Shown piece after piece: positions 21,769-26,999 of a stretch of 26,999 nucleotides of DNA. The first letter of the stretch is position 1. Every line of letters starts with the position of its first letter. A program made the position numbers and the translations under genes. The notes under the pieces are model-generated. The model had not been told where the DNA came from, did not search any database, and was given only the letters and a program-made list of their open reading frames with translations. The stretch is from a virus. Location of the stretch: positions 1-26,999 of IMG/VR virus record IMGVR_UViG_3300032287_001569; one strand, given 5' to 3'.

Positions 21769-22388
21769 TGTGAGTTAGCCACCTTTTGTTTAAAGTAATC
21801 TGCACCGTGTTTCAAATACATAGAGTTAACATCTTCGCCCTCTGGCATTTGAACAGTAACTACGTTGCCTAGTTCGCGAGTCAATGACTTAGAGAAATCA
21901 TGACCAGCCTGATCTCCATCTGCAAACATGAATACCTTATCGAAGTCTGCTAATAATTTAGTGTAATGTTTCTTCCAGTTGTTCACTCCAGGAACCCCAA
22001 CCGAATATAAACCACAAACATAATCCAACGTGATGGTGTCAATCTCACCCTCACATATACAAATGTATGACGACGCTTTGAAAAAAGCCCGCGTATTGAA
22101 GAGATGTGTGTTTGCACCAGCCAAGCCCATATACTTCGGTTCTTGCGAATCCATTGATCTGAACCTGAGGTCAACCACGCCCGTACGCGTAATATACGGA
22201 ATAGAGAGACGATTTTCATATTGTTCATGTCCCGTAACTGGATCGAGCACGACGCCCAATCCCACTCTCCGTGCTACTTCCAGAGTGATTCCCCGTTCTC
22301 CGAGGTAATCCTCCGCTTCGTGTATTGCTGCTGCGTAATACTTTGCTGCTTTGCCCAGTGATTCTCTCTGCAAACTTGACTGCTTCAT
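21765..22388 (-). CDS. DNA primase, Toprim catalytic part
   Basis: A 207-residue protein. The Toprim fold is marked by CEGEIDT (112-118) with its Glu, and FADGDQAG (155-162) with the DxD that binds metal. The N-terminus (LGKAAKYYAAAIHEAEDYLGERGI) matches the linker and polymerase start of DnaG-type primases. It should synthesise RNA primers for phage replication. The zinc-binding half is in another frame, encoded by the upstream gene, which overlaps this one by 164 bases. It may be translated from its own ATG, where AAGGA lies about ten bases upstream, or by a +1 frameshift from the upstream gene. Confidence 0.85.
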   Translation of the reverse strand: MKQSSLQRESLGKAAKYYAAAIHEAEDYLGERGITLEVARRVGLGVVLDPVTGHEQYENRLSIPYITRTGVVDLRFRSMDSQEPKYMGLAGANTHLFNTRAFFKASSYICICEGEIDTITLDYVCGLYSVGVPGVNNWKKHYTKLLADFDKVFMFADGDQAGHDFSKSLTRELGNVVTVQMPEGEDVNSMYLKHGADYFKQKVANSQ

Positions 22389-22629
22389 AAAACTTTAGTC
22401 CTTCTCTGTCCATAATAATTCTGTAAGTGTCGCCTTTAACCTGACAGGCGAAACAACAAAATACATTTTCTCTAGTACTGACTGTTGCTGATTTATGATT
22501 GTCGTCGTGGAAGGGACATCTGATGGATGACCATCCACTCCTCTCTGGTACTGTTGCTCCATAATGTTCTAGTACACCCTTAATTGGCAGGGCATCTACA
22601 CGTTGTGACTTTCTTGATCCATTGGTCAA
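22225..22629 (-). CDS. DNA primase, CHC2 zinc-binding part
   Basis: A 134-residue protein with the CHC2 zinc-binding domain: CPFH (38-41) and CFAC (59-62), followed by the usual helical end YEAVKFAERITG. After residue about 93 the sequence turns Ser/Arg/Gly-rich and loses family resemblance, exactly where the plus-one frame becomes primase-like. So the last 40 residues are probably not functional as such, and the two primase parts form one split enzyme. The first codon is TTG with a weak GGAAG site, and the start overlaps the resolvase gene by 50 bases; a later start is possible. The domain recognises the DNA template for priming. Confidence 0.75.
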   Translation of the reverse strand: MTNGSRKSQRVDALPIKGVLEHYGATVPERSGWSSIRCPFHDDNHKSATVSTRENVFCCFACQVKGDTYRIIMDREGLKFYEAVKFAERITGQSSKVLRSSNTRSGGLPRRTGNHSGSSTESGIGRRARSSYGT

Positions 22630-22951
22630 AATCTTCCACCACCCATGCTTGATTTATTCCTGCCATCCTACGTTTAATTATAACATAAGACGGCGGTACC
22701 TCGTTGATAGAACGCGCTGTTGCGTAATTCTTTGCTTCAACTACTGCCTCATTCCAGAACTCAGGCAACTTGAGTGCTTTAGTCGCCTTGAGTTCCAGGA
22801 TATAAGTTTTACCATTGGCCATGACAACAATGTCGCCTTCGTCTTTAGCCCCTGCCTTAGTAAGCCTTTCGGCTACAACACTTTTAGAACGCAACCATTT
22901 TAATACAGTTGTTTCAAATAAAGATCCCTTGCGACCATTCTTGTTAGCCAT
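22580..22951 (-). CDS. Holliday junction resolvase, Hjc-like PD-(D/E)XK nuclease
   Basis: A 123-residue protein with the archaeal Hjc/phage resolvase pattern. GSLFETTVLKWL carries the first Glu, GAKDEGDIVV the catalytic Asp and ILELKATKAL the ELK of the PD-(D/E)XK core. It should cut four-way DNA junctions formed in replication and recombination, preparing branched DNA for packaging. Length fits the family. The ribosome site is weak. It sits between the transglycosylase and primase genes and overlaps the latter by 50 bases. Confidence 0.82.
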   Translation of the reverse strand: MANKNGRKGSLFETTVLKWLRSKSVVAERLTKAGAKDEGDIVVMANGKTYILELKATKALKLPEFWNEAVVEAKNYATARSINEVPPSYVIIKRRMAGINQAWVVEDFDQWIKKVTTCRCPAN

Positions 22952-22958
22952 TTAGTCT

Positions 22959-23381
22959 CTAATACCAACCCTTTCTATCATGATGTTTAAGCGCTAAAGT
23001 AGGCGTTTTATACCGCTTTTTGATATATTTTATGCCTAATTCAACCTGACTGATTAAGGGTGTATCTTCAGGCATGTTGAGCATTTGGGGTATGCCATAT
23101 GCTGTAGATGTAGGATTGTTCGCTGTATAATCCCAGCGAGATTCCCTAGTCCAAAGAGTGAGTAATGATTTCCACTCTCTGTCATTCCAACCTTCTTTTT
23201 TAATTGCAATCTGAGCATATTTCTTAGCAAACTTTTTACTATTGCTAATTGTCATATTCATTTCTATGCATTCAGATTTTATAGGGGTTGGAACCGAAGT
23301 AATCGCAACCGCATTTTGTGGCGATAGAGCCACAAAGACCGCAAAACACATCAATTTGTATCTCAGGTTTTTTTTCTTCAT
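22959..23381 (-). CDS. Secreted lytic transglycosylase (SLT-like)
   Basis: A 140-residue protein with a signal peptide: basic MKKKNLRYK, a hydrophobic core (LMCFAVFVALS) and an AVA cleavage site near residue 26. The mature part has the SLT/lysozyme-like signature with catalytic Glu80 in LWTRESRWDYTANNP, then AYGIPQML, as in actinobacterial wall-acting enzymes. It should cleave glycan strands. GAGGAG precedes the ATG at 23381, and the stop of the upstream gene overlaps it (ATGA), so the earlier in-frame start at 23429 is rejected. Its place in the replication operon, far from the lysis cassette, is unusual. It may help DNA entry or wall remodelling or add to lysis. Confidence 0.78.
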   Translation of the reverse strand: MKKKNLRYKLMCFAVFVALSPQNAVAITSVPTPIKSECIEMNMTISNSKKFAKKYAQIAIKKEGWNDREWKSLLTLWTRESRWDYTANNPTSTAYGIPQMLNMPEDTPLISQVELGIKYIKKRYKTPTLALKHHDRKGWY

Positions 23382-23593
23382 AGTTTCTCCTCTGTTGGGG
23401 CTGTTGCCTTTGTCCCACAGACAGCACACTCCATATCGATAAAGTATGAACTTATTGTATCACTATCGTCATCCCATTCGACGAGTAGTTTCCAGACAAA
23501 AGAACCACATGGGCAAACCTTAGTAGGTTCACCACGTATATCCATGGCTTCTTTATAGTCTGGATTTAATTCCCAGATATCCTTAACACTCAT
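23378..23593 (-). CDS. 71-residue zinc-ribbon protein
   Basis: A small acidic protein with two Cys pairs, KVCPCGSF (27/29) and ECAVCGTK (56/59), separated by about 26 residues, the spacing of a zinc ribbon. It overlaps the helicase stop (ATGA) and the transglycosylase start (ATGA). Small zinc ribbons of this kind are frequent in phage replication operons; the partner is unknown. Confidence 0.6.
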   Translation of the reverse strand: MSVKDIWELNPDYKEAMDIRGEPTKVCPCGSFVWKLLVEWDDDSDTISSYFIDMECAVCGTKATAPTEEKL

Positions 23594-24378
23594 ATTCTTT
23601 CAGGAATATCAGAAACTTCCATCACTTCTGGATTAAATTGTAGCCAGAACGAAGTATCTCCAGTTGGATCTGCTTTACCGTATCTGTTTTTAACAGGCGC
23701 TATAGCAATATATCCAGGAGCATTAGTTCCAACGGTACATATCAAGGCTGGTAATTGTGCAACCATTCCTTGTAATGCTGATCTAGGCTGGCATGGATTG
23801 CCAGGATAAGATTCCTTCGTATGATGAAGGATAAGAACTGCAGCATTAGTATCTCTTGCAAGATATTTCAGTTCTTTAATTGTAGAACGCATTCCTGCGA
23901 ACTCTTCACCACCATCATTAGCGATATCCATTAGGTTATCTACTACGATTAAGGTTGGTGGACAACCCCATAGTTCCTCAAAAGCAGATACTTCCATATC
24001 TAAATCAACCAAAGTAGGGGCTGACTCAAATGACCAGAAGATATGTCCTGAGTTTTCGTTGATTACTTTTCTTGATTCATCAACATTTTCTATGAGCATC
24101 TGTTCAGCCACGGACTGTGTTTGACCAGAAATCATTGATAACAGACGCATAGCCATTGTATGAGCATTAGTATCTGCACTTATATAAAGCGTTGGCACTT
24201 TTGATCTAAGAGCAATCGCAAGGGCAAGTGTTGACTTGCCTGCCCCTGGAGTGCCAGCAATCATAGATACTTCTGCCCGTCTAATGACAATTTTATTGAC
24301 ATCAAAGGTACGAAATACCGTTGGTAATGGTTCACCACCGATATCTTTACTACCTACTGCACGGGCTAAAGTTCTCAT
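23590..24378 (-). CDS. RecA-fold replicative helicase (RepA/DnaB-like ATPase)
   Basis: A 262-residue ATPase. Walker A is GTPGAGKST (42-50), Walker B LIVVDN (143-148), and LILHHTKES (183-191) matches the sensor region of RepA/DnaB-type hexameric helicases. There is no DnaB N-terminal domain, so it is a minimal single-domain helicase. With the primase genes downstream it should form the phage primosome and unwind DNA at the fork. No ribosome site is seen before the ATG, which lies three bases after the upstream stop; coupling is likely. A RecA- or Sak4-like recombinase is the main alternative, made less likely by the HHTK motif and the primase neighbourhood. Confidence 0.8.
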   Translation of the reverse strand: MRTLARAVGSKDIGGEPLPTVFRTFDVNKIVIRRAEVSMIAGTPGAGKSTLALAIALRSKVPTLYISADTNAHTMAMRLLSMISGQTQSVAEQMLIENVDESRKVINENSGHIFWSFESAPTLVDLDMEVSAFEELWGCPPTLIVVDNLMDIANDGGEEFAGMRSTIKELKYLARDTNAAVLILHHTKESYPGNPCQPRSALQGMVAQLPALICTVGTNAPGYIAIAPVKNRYGKADPTGDTSFWLQFNPEVMEVSDIPERI

Positions 24379-24381
24379 GTT

Positions 24382-24804
24382 TTAGAATGAAGTCCATTCT
24401 GCATCACTGCGACGAATCCATACTGGTTCACATTGATCTGGTGTTCCCTTTGGTGAAGGACACATAAATGCCTTCCAAGGCCCCTTAGCACCAGCGCCAG
24501 TACGTTTAGTCATTTCACCATGTTTACAAGACCGTCCTGATGGACCAGTGCTTGCGGTGAAAGTTTGTGTTGGACTTGATACAGGTTTAGCACCTAGTCC
24601 ATGTGCAAGGTTGGCAACCGCTGACTCTATAGTCGTTGGTGCTCCCTCTACAGATGACGCCATGGTTGAGATTAAATTCTCAGCCCCGATGTCACCCAAT
24701 ATATGAGTCAAGTTTTGCTTGAACTCATCGGCTGTGTCTCCTGCGATCACAAATATGCGACCATCATTCAACTTAGAACTAACTTGGAAGTTAGCATTAG
24801 CCAT
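24382..24804 (-). CDS. Protein with C-terminal zinc-ribbon, possible ssDNA-binding partner
   Basis: A 140-residue protein with a short alpha/beta N-terminus (residues 1-50, about FQVSSKLNDGRIFVIAGDT), a flexible Thr/Ser/Pro middle and a C-terminal metal-binding module: SCKHGEM, then FMCPSPKGTPDQCEPVW, giving Cys-His-Cys-Cys. AAGGAG lies seven bases before the ATG. It is encoded between the Cas4-like nuclease and the helicase, where recombination mediators or single-stranded DNA-binding proteins are common. I do not see an OB fold, so the DNA-binding idea comes from context. Confidence 0.6.
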   Translation of the reverse strand: MANANFQVSSKLNDGRIFVIAGDTADEFKQNLTHILGDIGAENLISTMASSVEGAPTTIESAVANLAHGLGAKPVSSPTQTFTASTGPSGRSCKHGEMTKRTGAGAKGPWKAFMCPSPKGTPDQCEPVWIRRSDAEWTSF

Positions 24805-25576
24805 GTTGTTTCTCCTTTTCCGTGTGTTTTCCGTTCATAAACTTACAGTACGATAGTACACCGCAACGTCCACAGTTGCTTAGATTAGGTAAAAATATCT
24901 TAGCCTTACGTGCTCTGTCAAACTCAGTATAGATCTCCTCTACTTCTTCAGTAGCAAGATGTTCCAGACTCCAAGTAGTTACATGACCAGTGCGTGCATC
25001 CCAAAAACCTGCTTTGTTCACTTCAAGGCCATCCATTTTGCGCAAAGCCCACGCATAAGTAGCAAGTTGAAGTGGGTGTCTTTGGGATGACGCCCCTGTC
25101 TTAATATCTAAAAGGACTACATTACCATCATAATCGGTCATCACTCGATCAATGGCCATCTTAACAACAGTATCTACTAAAGGCACTTCATACTGTTTTT
25201 CAATGTAATCCTTATAGATATTCCACCCATTGGAACGAAACTCTATCCAACGATCCAGCATCCATAAGCCTTCGCCATACCACCAAGACATGTCTTCCCT
25301 CTTGATATACTCCCAAGAAAGCATGTCTCCATGTTGTTCTTCATCTTCTTTTACTTGATCGTGCCAAACCTTATTCCATAACATTTCAGAATTTGGAATG
25401 TCTCCAGGAGTTTGAAGATCCCAAAGTTCGGTAGCCCTATGGACAGCAGATCCACCTGTAAACCAAACAGCATGTTTCTCAGGTACGTCTTGTAATTTAG
25501 TTAGATTGTACTTCCATCCACACTCTTGATAAGTTCCAAGAGATGAATAGGATATATGTTTAGGTAATTCGTTCAT
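24797..25576 (-). CDS. Cas4/RecB-like PD-(D/E)XK exonuclease with Fe-S cysteines
   Basis: A 259-residue nuclease. The N-terminus has Cys19 (YQECGWKYNL), the active site runs through His46 (GSAVHRATE), Asp143 (AIDRVM), DIKTG with Asp157 and Lys159, and the QLATYAW motif (170-176), and the end has CGRCGVLSYC (235/238/244). These four Cys are the pattern of the iron-sulfur cluster found in Cas4 and AddB. It should degrade DNA ends and feed recombination. There are no CRISPR genes or arrays nearby, so a recombination or host-DNA role is more likely than adaptation. It is the first gene of the early operon after the terminator at 25785-25830. Confidence 0.85.
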   Translation of the reverse strand: MNELPKHISYSSLGTYQECGWKYNLTKLQDVPEKHAVWFTGGSAVHRATELWDLQTPGDIPNSEMLWNKVWHDQVKEDEEQHGDMLSWEYIKREDMSWWYGEGLWMLDRWIEFRSNGWNIYKDYIEKQYEVPLVDTVVKMAIDRVMTDYDGNVVLLDIKTGASSQRHPLQLATYAWALRKMDGLEVNKAGFWDARTGHVTTWSLEHLATEEVEEIYTEFDRARKAKIFLPNLSNCGRCGVLSYCKFMNGKHTEKEKQHG

Positions 25577-25597
25577 GGTGTAACCCTACCACACCCT

Positions 25598-25660
25598 ATT
25601 GGCTAACGCCAATCGAACCCTGCCTGAACCCTGAAATTAAGAAATGCCCCCCCACCCCCC
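25598..25660. promoter_or_regulatory. Operator-like repeats and hairpins before the early operon
   Basis: In the non-coding 25577-25872 region, GAACCCTG occurs at 25615-25622 and 25626-25633, exactly 11 bases apart, and ATTGGC/GCCAAT forms a hairpin with a four-base loop near 25600-25614. A run of seven C, one A and six C (25647-25660; G on the minus strand) follows, then CCATT/AATGG around 25659-25673. These lie in the leader of the minus-strand early operon and could be an operator or a translational control site. The rest of the gap shows only the promoter and terminator listed. Confidence 0.4.
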
Positions 25661-25756
25661 ATTAAAATAATGGTTGGTCAGGGAGGCTGGTTAGGCTTAT
25701 GCCATCACCCGTCAATTGAAGTTTCTGCCCCACGGTTACCCGCAGGAGCAAGATAT

Positions 25757-25786
25757 ACTATAAAAAATTTCCGTGCAATACGACAA
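25757..25786 (-). promoter_or_regulatory. Candidate promoter of the early replication operon
   Basis: On the minus strand TTGTCG (25786-25781) and TATAGT (25762-25757, five of six consensus) are spaced by 18 bases. The upstream box touches the T tract of the preceding terminator, a common compact arrangement between phage operons. The leader would be about 170 bases. The -35 box is weak. Confidence 0.4.
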
Positions 25787-25830
25787 AAAGCCCCCCTGAC
25801 CCAAGGAGTTACCTTAAGAGGGGGGACTTT
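25785..25830 (-). terminator. Rho-independent terminator of the lysis operon
   Basis: On the minus strand CCCCCCT and AGGGGGG arms (25819-25825 and 25791-25797) close a loop that has its own AAGG/CCTT hairpin, extended by AAAG/CTTT past a one-base bulge, and followed by TTTTT. It lies 43 bases after the holin stop and separates the lysis and replication operons. Confidence 0.8.
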
Positions 25831-25872
25831 GTGTCTAAAAACGGCCTTTAAAGGCTTATTTGAGGTATGTAA

Positions 25873-26064
25873 CTACTTACTTCCACGACCAAATTCTGTG
25901 GCTGAAGAGTCCAAAGCCTTTAGAAGAGGTCCTGCAACTGCTGCGACTCCTGCTAACGCTAATGTTTTTAGGTCAGTTGTACCAGAAAGATACAGAGCAA
26001 TAACTGCTGCTGCTCCAGCACGTACATAGGAGAGTACAATTGCTTTTAGTTTAGTTGTATTCAT
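25873..26064 (-). CDS. Holin-like small membrane protein
   Basis: A 63-residue protein with two hydrophobic segments, YVRAGAAAVIALYLSG and LKTLALAGVAAVAGPLLKAL, and a short charged C-terminus. Size, two-helix layout and place directly after the endolysin fit an actinophage holin, which opens the inner membrane so that endolysin reaches the wall. AAGG six bases before the ATG at 26064 favours this start over one two codons upstream at 26070, which lies directly against the upstream stop. The other small membrane proteins upstream could also be holin or antiholin. Confidence 0.72.
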   Translation of the reverse strand: MNTTKLKAIVLSYVRAGAAAVIALYLSGTTDLKTLALAGVAAVAGPLLKALDSSATEFGRGSK

Positions 26065-26072
26065 ATCCATCC

Positions 26073-26531
26073 TTAAGGGCGAACAACGCCCATTATTAGG
26101 GAGTAAGCGCGTTTCCTAAGATACACACCGTCTCCGTTTGATTGACTTCCCTTATCGCCACTAGAGGTATTACCCTCAATAACTTTAAGGAACTTCTTTC
26201 CGTCGTTGCTTTCGCAAATGCCAACATGGTCAGCCTGTGCGTCGTCATCGAACTGGAAGAATACTATATCACCAGGTTGAGCCTTGCCAACTGGTACTAC
26301 CTTGCCTTTTTTAGTAAACCACTTGAGACCTGCATCACATGATGCGAATCCTTTTTTAGTCTGGGCTGCCACACTAGAAACTTGTCCTACTTGGTCAAAG
26401 CACCATGATACAAACATAGCACACCAAGGGTTATAGTTTAATCCATACCACTTGCCATACATACTATCATTTCTAGTACCAACTTCTTGGTATCCAATTT
26501 GTGACTTTGCTATATCTACTACACTACTCAC
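26073..26531 (-). CDS. CHAP-domain endolysin
   Basis: A 152-residue single-domain peptidoglycan hydrolase. The CHAP catalytic Cys37 lies in NPWCAMFVSWCF, His102 in ADHVGICES and Glu119/Asn121 in VIEGNTSSG, all at normal positions. There is no signal peptide and no wall-binding domain, so it depends on a holin. CHAP enzymes cut amide bonds in the peptide or between sugar and peptide. It starts with GTG, with AAAGGA six bases upstream, and the start overlaps the preceding stop (GTGA). Confidence 0.87.
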   Translation of the reverse strand: MSSVVDIAKSQIGYQEVGTRNDSMYGKWYGLNYNPWCAMFVSWCFDQVGQVSSVAAQTKKGFASCDAGLKWFTKKGKVVPVGKAQPGDIVFFQFDDDAQADHVGICESNDGKKFLKVIEGNTSSGDKGSQSNGDGVYLRKRAYSLIMGVVRP

Positions 26532-26779
26532 TTAGATTCCTTTGCTTTCTTATCAACAGCAGCAAATGCCGCATTGATTTCGGTGACGGTTAGTTTACCA
26601 TCATCAAGGAAACCACGGGCTAAACGCTCAACTACAGTTGCAACTCCCAGAGTACCCGCTAGAATTACAGCCTTCGCTGTGCTTATCCCCACTACTGCAC
26701 CCGCACCTATTATTGATAGTCCCGATGCCGCAAATACGGCAACAATTCTCATCAATATATTCCATATGTTAGTTACCAT
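26528..26779 (-). CDS. Small membrane protein of the lysis cassette
   Basis: An 83-residue protein with two close hydrophobic helices (MRIVAVFAASGLSIIGAGAV and AVILAGTLGVATVV) and a C-terminal soluble helical tail (DDGKLTVTEINAAFAAVDKK). The start at 26779 is the third of three ATG codons in a row; AAAGG lies six bases before it, and the first ATGs overlap the end of the upstream gene. It is directly upstream of the endolysin and could be a holin, an antiholin or a lysis regulator. Confidence 0.65.
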   Translation of the reverse strand: MVTNIWNILMRIVAVFAASGLSIIGAGAVVGISTAKAVILAGTLGVATVVERLARGFLDDGKLTVTEINAAFAAVDKKAKESK

Positions 26780-26945
26780 CATCATCCTTTGGGTTTCGTA
26801 AACGGTATGTAATTGCCCAAGCAATTAAAGTTCCAATGATTGCATAGCCGACTACAGTCTTAGCAGACCCATCAAGAACTACCCAGGCAATAAACATGCC
26901 AAGAAGTGTCCATAATTGGTCGATCATATCTTTTAATATTTTCAA
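26769..26945 (-). CDS. 58-residue membrane protein, possible holin partner
   Basis: A protein with two hydrophobic stretches (LWTLLGMFIAWVVL and TVVGYAIIGTLIAWAI), a short basic turn and an acidic tail (RNPKDDDGN). The most likely start is TTG at 26945: GGAG lies seven bases upstream and it overlaps the preceding stop as TTGA. An ATG at 26927 is the alternative. It overlaps the next gene by 11 bases. With two other small membrane proteins around the endolysin, it is a plausible holin or antiholin. Confidence 0.55.
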   Translation of the reverse strand: MKILKDMIDQLWTLLGMFIAWVVLDGSAKTVVGYAIIGTLIAWAITYRLRNPKDDDGN

Positions 26946-26999
26946 GGTTTTCTCCTTCTTGTTGACTTAGGCTTATCGTTACCAGCCATAGGTCCACCA
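26942..26999 (-). CDS. C-terminus of a gene entering from the right edge
   Basis: The last 18 codons of a minus-strand frame, reading GGPMAGNDKPKSTRRRKP before TGA at 26942-26944. The basic Lys/Arg-rich tail is typical of a phage structural or DNA-contacting protein, but too little is visible to name it. The stop overlaps the TTG start of the next gene, which supports both. Confidence 0.45.
   Translation of the reverse strand, partial: GGPMAGNDKPKSTRRRKP

Noticed and set aside
24797-25576. CRISPR-associated Cas4
   Set aside because: The cluster cysteines match, but there is no repeat array and no other cas gene; a phage recombination nuclease is the simpler reading.
25670-26029. 119-codon plus-strand frame opposite terminator and holin
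   Set aside because: It runs across the terminator and promoter region and opposite the holin gene, with no ribosome site.

Overview
The window is a contiguous piece of a tailed double-stranded DNA phage genome. It carries a terminase-portal-protease-scaffold packaging and head block, a lysis cassette and a compact DNA replication block. A WhiB-type iron-sulfur regulator, a holin and an endolysin of kinds common in actinophages, and a proteasome-like peptidase point to an actinobacterial host. The DNA is AT-rich by eye, so a low-GC aquatic actinobacterium is a reasonable guess, but that is inference. No integrase, immunity repressor, tRNA, CRISPR array or insertion sequence was seen. No tail genes lie in the window, so the virion type cannot be stated.

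Layout. (1) 1-13694, minus strand: late head block, transcribed right to left: large terminase, portal, proteasome-like Ntn hydrolase, a small acidic protein, a 1931-residue giant protein, two more probable virion proteins, a scaffold-like protein, and the first codons of a probable major capsid protein at the left edge. A candidate promoter (13819-13847) and a hairpin-rich leader precede terminase. (2) 13695-14100: non-coding and packed with GC-rich hairpins, including a closed three-way-junction fold. (3) 14101-14541, minus: a lone small gene of unknown function with its own terminator. (4) 14542-15068: a regulatory region with direct repeats, a strong plus-strand promoter and a leader with a possible attenuator. 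(5) 15069-18938, plus: a ten-gene cassette, the only plus-strand operon, built around a zinc-ribbon amidoligase and a class II glutamine amidotransferase, followed by small zinc-binding, WhiB and membrane proteins, and closed by a strong terminator. (6) 25576-19023, minus: replication and regulation operon with a Cas4/RecB-like nuclease, zinc-ribbon protein, RecA-fold helicase, secreted transglycosylase, Hjc-like resolvase, primase in two overlapping frames, Nmad1/MazG-like protein, HNH nuclease, metallophosphoesterase and sigma factor. (7) 26999-25873, minus: membrane proteins, CHAP endolysin and holin, ended by a terminator.

How it may work together (inference). The minus-strand early operon supplies replication enzymes and ends with a sigma factor that could switch on the late promoter in front of terminase. 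The plus-strand cassette looks like a self-contained accessory system: the amidotransferase would release ammonia from glutamine and the amidoligase would use it, or another amine, to form an amide bond on a target selected by zinc ribbons. Its target is unknown. The cassette is the best candidate here for an undescribed system. Similar short sequences lie on both sides of it.
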